From Rhizobium aethiopicum (GTDB taxonomy: Bacteria > Pseudomonadota > Alphaproteobacteria > Rhizobiales > Rhizobiaceae), in NCBI RefSeq assembly GCF_014197535.1, contig NZ_JACIFV010000002.1, positions 62,001-126,000 of the forward strand: a stretch of 64,000 nucleotides of DNA, given 5' to 3'. The position numbers and the translations under genes are program-made. The notes under the pieces are model-generated. The model was not told the DNA's origin. It searched no databases and worked only from the letters and a program-made list of their open reading frames with translations. Below, one piece after another: positions 35,178-42,821 of this stretch; within the stretch, counting starts at the first letter, position 1; each line of letters starts with the position of its first letter.

Positions 35178-35828
35178 ATGATGTCCAAGAACCCGAACCT
35201 CACCCTGTCCGGCCCGGATCTGGCCGCGCTTCTATGCAGCCGCGTTTGCCACGATGTCATCTCGCCCGTCGGCGCGATCAACAACGGCCTGGAACTTCTG
35301 GATGAAGGCGGCGCTGATTCCGATGCAATGGATCTGATCCGCACCAGTGCGCTCAACGCTTCCGTCCGCCTGAAATTCGCGCGCCTCGCCTTCGGCGCAT
35401 CGGGTTCAGTCGGCGCCTCGATCGATACCGGCGAGGCCGAGCGGGCCGCCAAGGATTTTGCGATCGCCGAGAAGAAGACCGAGGTGATCTGGAACGGACC
35501 GCGTGCCATCGTGGCCAAGAACCGCGTCAAGCTGCTGCTCAACCTCTTCCTCGTCGCCTATTCGGCGATTCCGCGCGGCGGCGTGCTCGAGGTCACGCTC
35601 GAAAATCCCGAATTCGATGCCAAGTTCACGCTCACGGCAAAAGGCAAGCTGATGCGTCTGCCGCCGAAATTCGTCAAGATCTCGACGGGCACGATCGAGG
35701 AAGCGATCGACGCCCATTCGATCCAGCCGTACTACGCCGTGCTTCTGGCCGAGGAGTGCGGAATGACGCTCGACCACAGCGCAAGCCCGGACGAACTGGT
35801 GTTCACGGCGACGGTTGCTGCGGTCTGA
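35178..35828 (+). CDS. chpT: Histidine phosphotransferase ChpT
   Basis: A 216-residue dimeric phosphotransfer protein with a degenerate histidine-kinase fold. The phospho-accepting His sits in LLCSRVCHDVISPVGAINNG (about residues 15-34; His about 23). The rest (about 80-216) resembles an ATPase domain without nucleotide-binding boxes. ChpT relays phosphate from CckA to CtrA and CpdR in alphaproteobacteria, controlling cell-cycle progression. A GGAGACG site precedes tandem ATGs at 35178 and 35181. Its position beside ctrA and a receiver gene supports the call. A near-consensus CtrA site upstream suggests feedback. Confidence 0.93.
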   Translation: MMSKNPNLTLSGPDLAALLCSRVCHDVISPVGAINNGLELLDEGGADSDAMDLIRTSALNASVRLKFARLAFGASGSVGASIDTGEAERAAKDFAIAEKKTEVIWNGPRAIVAKNRVKLLLNLFLVAYSAIPRGGVLEVTLENPEFDAKFTLTAKGKLMRLPPKFVKISTGTIEEAIDAHSIQPYYAVLLAEECGMTLDHSASPDELVFTATVAAV

Positions 35829-35947
35829 TTTTCGGGGTGCAGCAGCATGCTCTCGCCCGTCTGGTAACGATTCCTTAGCCTGATGGACCTATTCTCTTAG
35901 GTTGTGGAAGACCCCTCGTTGCGACGAATGCGGGGAAAGGAGCAGTC

Positions 35948-36310
35948 ATGCAAAGGTTCATGATCACCGATAATTCGGACATTGTCCGTAAGGTCGGCAA
36001 GCGCATTCTCTCCGAACTCGACTTTCTCGTCAGCGAGGCCTCCAATGCCGCCGAGGCGCTGCAGCGCTGCCAGACAGAGTTGCCGGAATACCTGATCGTC
36101 GATTCCGGCATGGAAGGGGCGCTCGACCTCATCGCGGCCATCCGCGCCATGGACGGCGGCAAAGAGGTCAAGATCTACTACTGCGTCATCGAGGCGGATC
36201 TGAAGAAGCTGATGGCGGGTAAACGAGCTGGCGCCACCGATTTTCTGCTGAAGCCGTTCGATCGTAAGATCCTGACCGCCGTTTTCGGAAACCGCGCGAT
36301 TGCTGCCTGA
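35948..36310 (+). CDS. Stand-alone CheY-like receiver protein with altered active site
   Basis: A 120-residue single receiver domain. The phospho-acceptor Asp is in YLIVDSGMEG (about residue 53) and the conserved Lys in FLLKPFD (about 102). The N-terminal acidic pair reads Asp-Asn (MITDNSD), and the usual Thr/Ser after beta-4 is replaced (YYCVIEAD). The domain may therefore bind metal or phosphate weakly and act as a modulator. It lies between chpT and ctrA, 119 bp after chpT, so a role in the same phosphorelay is reasonable, but no partner is proven. The stop codon lies in the loop of a terminator hairpin. Confidence 0.87.
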   Translation: MQRFMITDNSDIVRKVGKRILSELDFLVSEASNAAEALQRCQTELPEYLIVDSGMEGALDLIAAIRAMDGGKEVKIYYCVIEADLKKLMAGKRAGATDFLLKPFDRKILTAVFGNRAIAA

Positions 36311-36323
36311 CGGCAGCTTTCTT
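36302..36323 (+). terminator. Terminator hairpin overlapping the receiver gene's stop codon
   Basis: GCTGCC (36302-36307) pairs with GGCAGC (36312-36317), followed by TTTCTT. The loop contains the TGA stop codon (36308-36310). The stem is short but GC-rich. Confidence 0.55.
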
Positions 36324-36472
36324 CCCGGCCGCATCGGTCGTCCCTGAGCATAGTGCCGAAAGCGCCGCCGGGCTCCGGCTGACGCTGCGCTTTTCCTTGA
36401 GCGGGATATCAACCTGTTCGGTCAGATCAGGCGGGATCCCTCTAACGGGGCGGCAGCGCCGGCAGCACAAAC

Positions 36473-36500
36473 GAAAAATCCCGCCGAAAGGGCGGGATTT
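36473..36500 (-). terminator. Rho-independent terminator of ctrA
   Basis: AAATCCCGCC (36476-36485) pairs perfectly with GGCGGGATTT (36491-36500) around a five-base loop. Read on the minus strand it ends in TTTTTCG. It lies 28 bp beyond the ctrA stop codon. Confidence 0.88.
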
Positions 36501-36527
36501 CGTCATCCGATAAGGGGGATCGGAAGA

Positions 36528-37229
36528 TCAAGCGGTTTCCGCATATTCGGTGCCATCCGGCTCGCGAAGAACGTAACCACGGCCCCAGACGGTTTCGATG
36601 TAGTTGGCGCCGCCGGCGGCGTTGGCCAGCTTCTTGCGCAGCTTGCAGATGAAGACGTCGATGATCTTCAGTTCCGGCTCGTCCATACCACCGTAAAGAT
36701 GGTTCAGGAACATTTCCTTGGTGAGGGTGGTGCCCTTGCGGAGCGAAAGCAGCTCCAGCATCTGGTATTCCTTGCCCGTCAGGTGGACGCGCTGGCCGCC
36801 GACTTCGACGGTCTTGGCATCGAGGTTGACGATGAGCTCGCCGGTCATGATGACCGACTGGGCGTGGCCCTTGGAGCGGCGAACGATAGCGTGGATGCGG
36901 GCGACCAGTTCATCCTTGTGGAACGGCTTGGTCATGTAGTCGTCGGCGCCGAAGCCGAGGCCGCGAACCTTGTCCTCGATGCCTGCCATGCCCGACAGAA
37001 TGAGGATCGGTGTCTTGACCTTGGACAGCCGGAGAGTGCGGAGCACTTCATACCCGGACATGTCGGGCAGGTTCAGATCGAGAAGGATGATGTCGTAATC
37101 ATACAGCTTGCCCAGATCGACGCCTTCTTCACCGAGATCGGTGGTATAAACATTAAAACTCTCTGATTTGAGCATCAATTCGATGCTCTGCGCCGTAGCG
37201 CTGTCATCCTCGATGAGAAGTACCCGCAT
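36528..37229 (-). CDS. ctrA: Cell-cycle response regulator CtrA
   Basis: A 233-residue OmpR-class regulator starting [20 protein letters not shown]. In the receiver domain, the acidic pair is at 8-9, the phospho-Asp in [14 protein letters not shown] (about residue 51) and the Lys in YMTKPFH (about 103). The winged-helix domain (about 125-225) contains [20 protein letters not shown] and [14 protein letters not shown], the highly conserved CtrA recognition region. CtrA controls replication initiation, division and motility genes in alphaproteobacteria and is usually essential. The 437-bp upstream gap holds three GANTC methylation sites. It is divergent from fliJ. Confidence 0.98.
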   Translation of the reverse strand: MRVLLIEDDSATAQSIELMLKSESFNVYTTDLGEEGVDLGKLYDYDIILLDLNLPDMSGYEVLRTLRLSKVKTPILILSGMAGIEDKVRGLGFGADDYMTKPFHKDELVARIHAIVRRSKGHAQSVIMTGELIVNLDAKTVEVGGQRVHLTGKEYQMLELLSLRKGTTLTKEMFLNHLYGGMDEPELKIIDVFICKLRKKLANAAGGANYIETVWGRGYVLREPDGTEYAETA

Positions 37230-37666
37230 AATTATCCCCTTTACCGCCGCCGAAAGGTGGTCTGGCCCCCTACACGCTACCCGAACAAGCTACGTGATTT
37301 GGAAGCTGCCACGAAATGGTTAACAAATTCTAATTCACTCTGGCAAGGAGTATCGAATTTATTAAATAATTTTTCCATTTCTCTGTTTTCCAATAGGAAT
37401 CTCAAAAAGGTGCTCCTCAACATTAACATTAGGAAACAGCGCTAAGTGATTCATCCGACTCGCCAATGAAAAGGTTCGAACTTCATGCCGTGGCATTTAC
37501 CGACCCTTAAATCATCGGGTCTATCATTAACGATGCCCGTAAACGAAAGGTTACCAGCGGTAGGTTTTTGTTAATATCGCAGGAAATTTTTTAGCAAACC
37601 GTGTCAAAGCGGCGCGCAGGGCGGTTTCAAGTTGAGCCGGGGTCTCGCATCACGGGAGTAATGCGT
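37230..37666. other. AT-rich divergent control region of ctrA and fliJ
   Basis: This 437-bp gap has markedly lower GC than its flanks. It contains GANTC sites at 37397-37401, 37448-37452 and 37457-37461, potential targets of the cell-cycle methylase CcrM. TTAA tracts occur at 37320, 37362, 37423, 37507, 37527 and 37571, but none forms a full TTAA-N7-TTAA site. TTAACCAT, a half-site pattern, can be read on the minus strand near 37316-37324. Promoters for both genes must lie here. No ORF in it looks real. Confidence 0.6.
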
Positions 37667-38020
37667 ATGAAGTCGCGAGAAAGTCTCGTTCGCCTGAAAG
37701 AGTTTCAGGTGAACGAAAAACGACGTCAATTGCAGCAATTGCAGATGATGATGTCCGAATTCGAACGGATGACGAAGGATCTGGAGAGCCAGATCGTCGT
37801 CGAGGAAAAGAAGTCCGGTATATCCGACCCGAATCACTTTGCTTATCCGACCTTCGCCAAGGCCGCGCGTCAGCGGGCCGACAACCTGCAGGTTTCGATC
37901 AAGGAACTGAAGATGCAGGAAGAGGCGCTGGAACTGGCGCTTGAGGAAATGCAGGCGGAATATGCAAGGGCCACGGCGCTGGAGGAACGTGACAGCGGCG
38001 CCCGCGCCGCCAGGGCCTGA
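37667..38020 (+). CDS. fliJ: Flagellar export protein FliJ-like coiled-coil protein
   Basis: A 117-residue, almost entirely helical, highly charged protein (MKSRESLVRLKEFQVNEKRR; LELALEEMQAEYARATALEE). It matches FliJ in length, heptad pattern and start (R-x-K-E-F-x-V-N-E-K-R-R-Q). FliJ is the soluble stalk of the flagellar type III export ATPase and a chaperone-escort factor. In rhizobia fliJ lies divergently beside ctrA, as here. A GGGAG ribosome site is 8 bp from ATG 37667; the ATG at 37661 is closer and less likely. A perfect 13-bp hairpin follows it. Confidence 0.82.
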   Translation: MKSRESLVRLKEFQVNEKRRQLQQLQMMMSEFERMTKDLESQIVVEEKKSGISDPNHFAYPTFAKAARQRADNLQVSIKELKMQEEALELALEEMQAEYARATALEERDSGARAARA

Positions 38021-38067
38021 GAGAAAATGCGGGCGCCGGCGTCGGCGCCCCGGGAATTGTCACAGAG

Positions 38068-38110
38068 AAGCCATGTATGATGGGCGTGCCGTCCGTCATA
38101 CATGGCTTTT
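38068..38110 (+). terminator. Long perfect hairpin downstream of fliJ
   Basis: AAGCCATGTATGA (38068-38080) pairs with TCATACATGGCTT (38096-38108), a perfect 13-bp stem with a 15-base loop, followed by TTTT. It ends the fliJ transcript and may also affect the minus-strand gene that stops at 38177. Confidence 0.75.
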
Positions 38111-38176
38111 GGTGTTTCCCGCGTGTTGCGTCCGCACGCCGCCGCTCCACACGGCGACCGCTTCAGGCGTCGCGAA

Positions 38177-38455
38177 TCAGTTCACGACATCCTGCCATTC
38201 CGGATGACGTTGCGCCTGCGCCTTGAAGAACGGGCAGAGCGGAATGATCTTCCAACCGCCGGCGCGAGCCGCTTCCACCGCGTGCAGCGCCAATGCCTGG
38301 CCGACACCCTTGCCGCGCAGGGCATCGGGAACCGCCGTGTGATCGATGATGACGAGCTTTGGCGAGGCGCGCGAATAGGTCATCTCCGCCTCGTGCCCCT
38401 CGACGTCTACGGCATAACGACCGCCGGATGCGCCTTCCTCATTTCGAATGTCCAT
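38177..38455 (-). CDS. Small GNAT-type N-acetyltransferase (YjdJ/Acetyltransf_CG family)
   Basis: A 92-residue minimal GNAT protein. The acetyl-CoA loop is clear (VPDALRGKGVGQALALHAVE, about residues 43-62), followed by the family ending GGWKIIPLCPFFKAQAQRHP. The first beta strands (about 12-35) precede it. Family members are about 90-100 residues, so this is full length. The acceptor is unknown. ATG 38455 is the domain-matched start; 38500 adds a poorly supported extension. It is embedded in the cell-cycle region but has no evident functional link. Confidence 0.85.
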   Translation of the reverse strand: MDIRNEEGASGGRYAVDVEGHEAEMTYSRASPKLVIIDHTAVPDALRGKGVGQALALHAVEAARAGGWKIIPLCPFFKAQAQRHPEWQDVVN

Positions 38456-38590
38456 CGTCTTTCCTCGTACACAGATATTTATCGCAGCCGACGGTGACAC
38501 GGCGGCGCGGTCGTGCCAAGCCGGCGGAACAGTTCCTCAGGGAGACGCAGTGTTCATGAAAAATGTCGGATCGGCGCGAGGTTTGGGGCA

Positions 38591-39058
38591 ATGAGCGCGC
38601 TTTCGATCGTCCGCCCCGCGCTTCTCGTGGCAGCGCCGTTCCTCCTGGCGCTCGGGCTGATCTTGCCGCTGGTCCGTTTCGAGACGCTGTATTTCTTCGA
38701 TCAGACCCCTTCGCTCATCGACATCGTCGTCTCGCTCTGGCAAGGCGGAGATGGGCTGCTGGCGGCGATCGTCGCGCTGGTCTCGATCGTGCTTCCGTTT
38801 CTGAAGATGATCGGGATTGCGGCGGAAGCGACGGCTGCCGGCAGCGGGGCCGGGAGCCTGTTCTATCGTCGCGTCGTGCCGCATCTGTCCAAGTGGTCAA
38901 TGATGGACGTGCTGCTGGTCGCGATCGTCATTGCTGCGGCGAAGACAACGGGGTTGGCGGATGCCTTCACGCAGCCCGGCCTCTGGTGCTACGCCGCCTC
39001 GTCAATAATTTCGGGCCTTCTTCATTCCCTGATGGGAGATGCGCCCGGCCCGAAATAA
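38591..39058 (+). CDS. PqiA-like (paraquat-inducible protein A) inner-membrane protein
   Basis: A 155-residue membrane protein with about four hydrophobic helices: residues 8-28 (PALLVAAPFLLALGLILPLV), about 57-78, about 105-125 and about 130-147. The motif KWSMMDVLLVAIVIAAAK is the recurrent PqiA-domain signature (S-M-x-D-V). PqiA proteins belong to lipid-transport or envelope-stress systems with MCE partners, but no pqiB or MCE gene is adjacent, and this is a single-domain version. ATG 38591 follows a GGGG-rich ribosome site. It converges on sciP. Confidence 0.8.
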   Translation: MSALSIVRPALLVAAPFLLALGLILPLVRFETLYFFDQTPSLIDIVVSLWQGGDGLLAAIVALVSIVLPFLKMIGIAAEATAAGSGAGSLFYRRVVPHLSKWSMMDVLLVAIVIAAAKTTGLADAFTQPGLWCYAASSIISGLLHSLMGDAPGPK

Positions 39059-39078
39059 ATGTCGACGATGGCGTGCGA

Positions 39079-39354
39079 TCAGTGGCGATATTGCTGGATG
39101 CGCGTGGTGCGCAGGCCGGCGAGGCCGTGGCTGTTGATCGACGACTGCCAGGAAAGGAATTCTTCGACCGTGAGCGTGTAACGCTCGCAGGCCTCTTCCA
39201 AGCTCAACAGGCCACCGCGCACAGCCGCGACAACCTCTGCCTTTCGGCGGATCACCCAGCGCCGCGTATTGGGCGGCGGAAGGTCCGCGATGGTCAGGGG
39301 GCTGCCATCGGGGCCGATGACATATTTCACTCGGGGACGTATCATTTCGGTCAT
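39079..39354 (-). CDS. sciP: SciP-like CtrA inhibitor (DUF1153 family)
   Basis: A 91-residue helix-turn-helix protein. The DUF1153 signature is complete: YVIGPDGSPLTIADLPPPNT (about 11-30), RRWVIRRKAEVVAAVRGGLL (about 31-50) and SLEEACERYTLTVEEFLSWQ (about 51-70). In Caulobacter SciP binds CtrA and blocks transcription of its targets in swarmer cells, and sciP itself is a CtrA target. Here a one-mismatch CtrA site lies at 39406-39420, about 55 bp before ATG 39354. ctrA lies about 2 kb away. The longer frame to 39405 would overrun this promoter region and is rejected. Confidence 0.9.
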   Translation of the reverse strand: MTEMIRPRVKYVIGPDGSPLTIADLPPPNTRRWVIRRKAEVVAAVRGGLLSLEEACERYTLTVEEFLSWQSSINSHGLAGLRTTRIQQYRH

Positions 39355-39405
39355 TGGACTCTCTACACAACGCAAGACCACGAGCGCCACTCTAGCCTGC
39401 CACAT

Positions 39406-39420
39406 TTAAAAATTGCCTAA
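39406..39420. promoter_or_regulatory. Candidate CtrA-binding site upstream of sciP
   Basis: TTAA-AAATTGC-CTAA matches TTAA-N7-TTAA with a single mismatch. It lies 52 bp upstream of the sciP start codon, a position suited to activation. Confidence 0.5.
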
Positions 39421-39817
39421 GCCCAACGTAAGACTTTGATAACAAATTTAGATGCCCGGAGCGGCCGGTGAACGAGCCAGGCAAAATGCCGCCGGCACTC
39501 ACGAGCACGTCGATCTCTTCTAAGGCACCGGTGACGGCGATGAAGCGGACGGTTCCGCCGATCTTCTGCGAGGAGGAATCGATTGCGGACGGTGCGGCCG
39601 ATCAGGAAAATTGCCGCCGCGGCGCGCTCTTCCAGGTGGCCGGCCTGAAGAACGGCTCCGCCTTCGCTTTGCACGACACTGACCTGAAACAATACATTTT
39701 CGCTACCGGCCAGCCATGTCGGCATGGGAGCATTCTATGGCAATGCGCTGTGGCTGCGTGAGCTTCTGGACCAGCTCTCACGCAACAGCAATCCCGAAGA
39801 TGGCTCGCCGGAACGTC

Positions 39818-39985
39818 TAGCCGGCGCCAGATCGAAGGGCTGCGCTGTCGGCGAATCGCAAGAGCAGCGATGAGATTGCGATCATTCTCGATCTCTCGTC
39901 GCACGCGGTCGATGGTTATCTGAAGAGCGCGATGTACACGCCATATACGGTCAACCGCACACAGGCGGTCGCCAGAAAGGAACCG
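39818..39985 (+). pseudogene. Remnant of a LuxR-family DNA-binding domain, frameshifted
   Basis: One frame gives SRRQIEGLRC. After a shift, another frame gives ANRKSSDEIAIILDLSSHAV, then DGYLKSAM and VNRTQAVAR. Joined, these reproduce the C-terminal helix-turn-helix of a LuxR-type regulator (typical: L-T-x-R-E-x-E-x-L-x-W-A-A-x-G-K-S-S-x-E-I-A ... V-N-R-T-Q-A-V-A-R-A). No intact upstream sensory domain is found, and a TGA interrupts the first frame. It is too degenerate to be functional. Confidence 0.65.
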
Positions 39986-40010
39986 GCCGCCCTGAGGCAG
40001 CCGGTCCTTT
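39976..40010. other. Hairpin after the LuxR remnant
   Basis: aaaggaaccggccgcc and ggcagccggtccttt form an imperfect stem (one bulge, one mismatch) with a ctga loop. It has the shape of the terminator of the former luxR-type gene, but the T tract is poor. Confidence 0.45.
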
Positions 40011-40028
40011 CTCACAAAAAGGCTAGAA

Positions 40029-40068
40029 CAATTCCAGGCAAAGCGCGAAGCGCTTTTGCCGGGAATTG
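40029..40068. repeat. Intergenic palindrome related to the 11671-11740 element
   Basis: The ends CAATTCC (40029-40035) and GGAATTG (40062-40068) are inverted repeats, and the centre gcgcgaagcgc is also palindromic. It shares end sequences with the element at 11671-11740. Confidence 0.45.
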
Positions 40069-40086
40069 CCTAAAAGTACAAAGGTT

Positions 40087-40125
40087 AGAGCGGTTCTGCG
40101 CTTCCGCGGAAAGCTGAACCGCTCT
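40087..40125 (-). terminator. Hairpin directly behind pssA
   Basis: AGAGCGGTTC (40087-40096) pairs with GAACCGCTCT (40116-40125), with a further small palindrome (TCCGCGGA) in the loop. It touches the pssA stop codon. The T tail on the minus strand is weak, so termination efficiency is uncertain. Confidence 0.45.
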
Positions 40126-40850
40126 TAAAAGCCTTTTCCGCCGGCCACTTCTGATACGACGGTCCCGACGATGATGCGCATGTCCATCAAGATCGAGAAA
40201 TTCCCGACGTAATAAAGATCACAAGCGATGCGGGCGCGCGCCTTGGCGGGACGATCGGTCGGACCGCGCAGGCCACGCATCTGGGCAAGACCGGTCATGC
40301 CGGGGCGCATCGCGTGGCGCTGATGATATTCCGGCACGAGCTCTTCATAGAGCATGCCGCCGGCGCGCATGCCGATTGCATGGCAGCGAGGACCGACGAC
40401 CGACATGTCGCCCAACAGCACGTTCAACAGCTGCGGCAACTCGTCGATATTCGTGCGGCGCAGAATAGCGCCGATACGGGTGATGCGGGGGTCGTTCTTC
40501 ACCGTCTGGGCAACGCCCGAGACATCGCAAAGATCGGTGCGCATGGAACGGAACTTGTAGACCTTGATGGCCTTGCAGTTCTTACCCCAACGGGTCTGCT
40601 TGAACAGCACCGGTCCGGGGCTGTCGAGCTTGATCAGCAGGGCGACAAGGAGAAGGAAAGGGGCGAGGACGAGGAGGGCGCTCAACGACGAAACTATGTC
40701 GAACGCCCGCTTCAGGGCTAGATCCACCAACGGCGCCTGGGAGGCATCGCTATGGATGACAGGGGTTTGAATCTTCAGGCTCGGCTGCTGGCGGCGGCTC
40801 GGCCGGAAGGAATCAGTCGAAATGGTGTTGTTTAATTCCGTGATGCTCAA
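40125..40850 (-). CDS. pssA: Exopolysaccharide undecaprenyl-phosphate glucose-1-phosphate transferase
   Basis: A 241-residue bacterial sugar transferase that starts exopolysaccharide repeat-unit assembly by moving glucose-1-phosphate to the lipid carrier at the inner membrane. A polar N-terminus (about 45 residues) precedes one hydrophobic segment (FDIVSSLSALLVLAPFLLLV, about 50-70). The catalytic block has the family motifs KVYKFRSMRTD (about 98-108), RTNIDELPQLLNVLLGDMSV (about 133-152, with the DE pair), VGPR and RPGMTGLAQMRG. Its pairing with the phosphatase gene upstream fits the R. leguminosarum pssA-pssB layout. A 638-bp upstream gap suggests complex regulation. Confidence 0.88.
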   Translation of the reverse strand: MSITELNNTISTDSFRPSRRQQPSLKIQTPVIHSDASQAPLVDLALKRAFDIVSSLSALLVLAPFLLLVALLIKLDSPGPVLFKQTRWGKNCKAIKVYKFRSMRTDLCDVSGVAQTVKNDPRITRIGAILRRTNIDELPQLLNVLLGDMSVVGPRCHAIGMRAGGMLYEELVPEYHQRHAMRPGMTGLAQMRGLRGPTDRPAKARARIACDLYYVGNFSILMDMRIIVGTVVSEVAGGKGF

Positions 40851-41488
40851 GGATCGTACTCTGTTGTCTTCGAGGGGCGCGGCGGCAATAGGCGATCAAT
40901 GGTTTGCCCTGTGACCAAGGCTGCACTCAGGTGTTGGTAACCCTACTAAAACGGAAAAATGCGACAATTGTGTAATGGTGTCCAGAGAAATATCGCATCG
41001 CAACAAATCTTTCGCACTTGCGTTAAGTTGAGGCAACCTCATGATATTTCGTTAATAATTGGAATTTCGTCAAGGTTTTTAGGCCCTTGGCGAGGGCTTC
41101 CACAGGTCTGTCCTCGTGTTGTTTCGACACGCGACCGACGGTTGGCAGGCGGCGTTTTTAACGAATTCCGACGTGAATTTTTTTGCCGGATATGTTCGGC
41201 CGTTCTCAAAATGTGTCAGAATATGACAAAATCAAGGCCGAATCGACAGGGCTCAAAATCGTAAGGGATGGAGAGTCAGGCCAGGCCCGGAATCAAGCGC
41301 CCGCCTTGGCCAAATCACTTTCCGATTTCTACGACTGTCTGCGGTGCGGCTCGAACGCGTCAGGACGATATTTGAACGATTGAGAGCAGGGGCCGCAGTG
41401 GTCGCATGCGCCAAGGCATTCGTGGAGCGCGCGGCAGGCGCAGAACACATCATGAGCAATCATGGCATCTGCGAACGCCCGCGGACGG
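40851..41488. other. Long upstream region of pssA, no gene seen
   Basis: This 638-bp gap between pssB and pssA (same orientation) has an AT-rich part at about 40940-41240. I see several poly-T and TTAA runs but no clear palindrome, and no ORF with credible coding features. In R. leguminosarum pssA is known for a long multi-promoter control region, which would fit. I could not place specific operators. Confidence 0.5.
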
Positions 41489-42286
41489 TCACGCCGGTTC
41501 GAGGACACGTTTCCTGCCGCCCCAGGAGATGAAGTTCGGGTTGGCAAAGTCGAAATCGGCCGCCGTCCCCGTCTTGCCATAGGTCAGCAGCGCCCCGTCG
41601 AGCGTCACCGTCGATCCCCCGGCGGCGCGCAGCACCGCATCGCCGGCCGCGGTGTCCCACTCCATCGTGCGGGTGAAGCGTGGATAGACGTCGGCCTTGC
41701 CTTCCGCCAGCAGGCAGAATTTCAGCGAGGAGCCGATATTGGTGCATTTGGAGATCGCGTGATCGGCGAGGAAGGTTCCCGTCTCCGGGCTGTTGTGACG
41801 AAGGCTTGCGAGCGCAAGCCGATCGTCCGGCTGCTCGCGCACGGCAATTGCGGTGCGCGCCCCGATGGTGAAGTCCTCGGTGACATCAAGCCTTTCGGCA
41901 CGGCCGCGCTCTCCTAAGAAGGCGAGCCCGAGCGCCGGCGCGTAGACGATCCCGGCGACAGGGGCGCCATTCTCGATATAGGCGATGTTGACGGTGAATT
42001 CCTGCCGTCCGTCGACGAATTCACGGGTGCCGTCGAGCGGGTCGACCAGGAAGAAGCCCCTGCCGCTGATGTCGGGCACGTTTCCAGCGGCAACCGACTC
42101 TTCCGCCACGACGGGTATATCGGGATAATCCCTGGACAGATGGGCGAGGATGATACGTTCGGCCTCCTCGTCGGCAACCGTAACCGGGCTCGCGTCCGCC
42201 TTCATGGCAATGGGAAAGCCTTCGCGCAAAACCGCGATGATGGCCTTACCGGCTTCGAGCGCCGCCTTTTCAAATGTCGTCAGCAT
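41489..42286 (-). CDS. pssB: Inositol-monophosphatase/CysQ-family phosphatase
   Basis: A 265-residue metal-dependent phosphatase. Motif 1 is VVAEES (about residues 64-69) and DPLDGTREF (about 82-90), and motif 2 is EWDTAAGDAVLRAAGG (about 213-228), giving the Mg2+ ligands Glu, Asp, Asp and Asp. By sequence it fits CysQ (3'-phosphoadenosine 5'-phosphate nucleotidase) as well as inositol monophosphatases. In R. leguminosarum a gene of this family just upstream of pssA is called pssB and affects exopolysaccharide levels, which matches this location. The biochemical substrate cannot be decided from sequence. Confidence 0.85.
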   Translation of the reverse strand: MLTTFEKAALEAGKAIIAVLREGFPIAMKADASPVTVADEEAERIILAHLSRDYPDIPVVAEESVAAGNVPDISGRGFFLVDPLDGTREFVDGRQEFTVNIAYIENGAPVAGIVYAPALGLAFLGERGRAERLDVTEDFTIGARTAIAVREQPDDRLALASLRHNSPETGTFLADHAISKCTNIGSSLKFCLLAEGKADVYPRFTRTMEWDTAAGDAVLRAAGGSTVTLDGALLTYGKTGTAADFDFANPNFISWGGRKRVLEPA

Positions 42287-42821
42287 TGTCCTTTTGCCGT
42301 TCGCCGCGCGGCGAGCGCCCGCTGTCGCTCGTCGTCAACCATCCCTGTCGCACCAGATATCGATATGGTGATTCTCGCCGCGCCCCGCACCCCCGATAAC
42401 GCAGCGTGAAGATGCTACCATAAGTTCCCGCAGCTGTCAGGCGAGGATGGCGGCATTCACCTGTGAAATACCATTCGCAAAAACTACGGGTTCAAGGGTT
42501 GAATTTGCGCTTTCTTCCAGCCTTGTGGAATAGCTTACGCGGGAAGCGACACAGGAAAGCGACGGCGCGCTTGCCGGATGGTTAAGCCGGCAGCCGGTTT
42601 TGGCGAAAAATGGGTCGGTCTTTGCCGATTTTCTGTGGATTTTGGTTCAAAATGCGCCATTTAGGCTTGTTCGAACAAGAATCTGCTGGAGTAAATCCTT
42701 TTTGTCTTCACATTTTCAACGAAACCGCTATGCATGCGGCCTATGAGGTTCCTCGAACGGGGAGCCGAATAACCAAAAAGAGATGCAGCATCTTCGGCTC
42801 GCATCCAGGGGAAAACGACAT
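42287..42821. other. Upstream region of the bra operon, no gene seen
   Basis: This 535-bp gap lies between divergent pssB and braD. It contains a perfect 14-bp palindrome (42666-42679), listed separately, and AT-rich stretches near 42600-42720 that could form the promoter. Small frames here have no coding character. Confidence 0.5.
42666..42679. promoter_or_regulatory. Perfect 14-bp palindrome upstream of braD
   Basis: CTTGTTCGAACAAG is its own reverse complement and lies about 143 bp before the braD start codon. It could be a dimeric-regulator operator. It does not match the direct-repeat LexA box of alphaproteobacteria or any Lrp site that I can name. Confidence 0.4.

Larger units (their letters stand above)
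39421..40124. other. Long intergenic region holding a LuxR remnant, hairpins and a palindromic repeat
   Basis: About 700 bases separate the sciP promoter from the end of pssA. Open frames here (for example 39468-39761 plus and 39602-40015 minus) have no recognisable domain or good start site. The right half contains a frameshifted LuxR-type DNA-binding remnant, a 35-bp hairpin at 39976-40010, a palindrome at 40029-40068 and a 10-bp-arm hairpin at 40087-40125. It looks like decayed sequence. Confidence 0.6.

Noticed and set aside
37311..37340. Full CtrA-binding site in the ctrA upstream region
   Set aside because: TTAACCAT on the minus strand looks like a half-site, but no TTAA-N7-TTAA with one or no mismatch could be placed, so only the chpT and sciP sites are reported.
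39468..39761. Possible 97-residue gene between sciP and pssA
   Set aside because: No ribosome site, no domain and a decayed neighbourhood; more likely random open frame.
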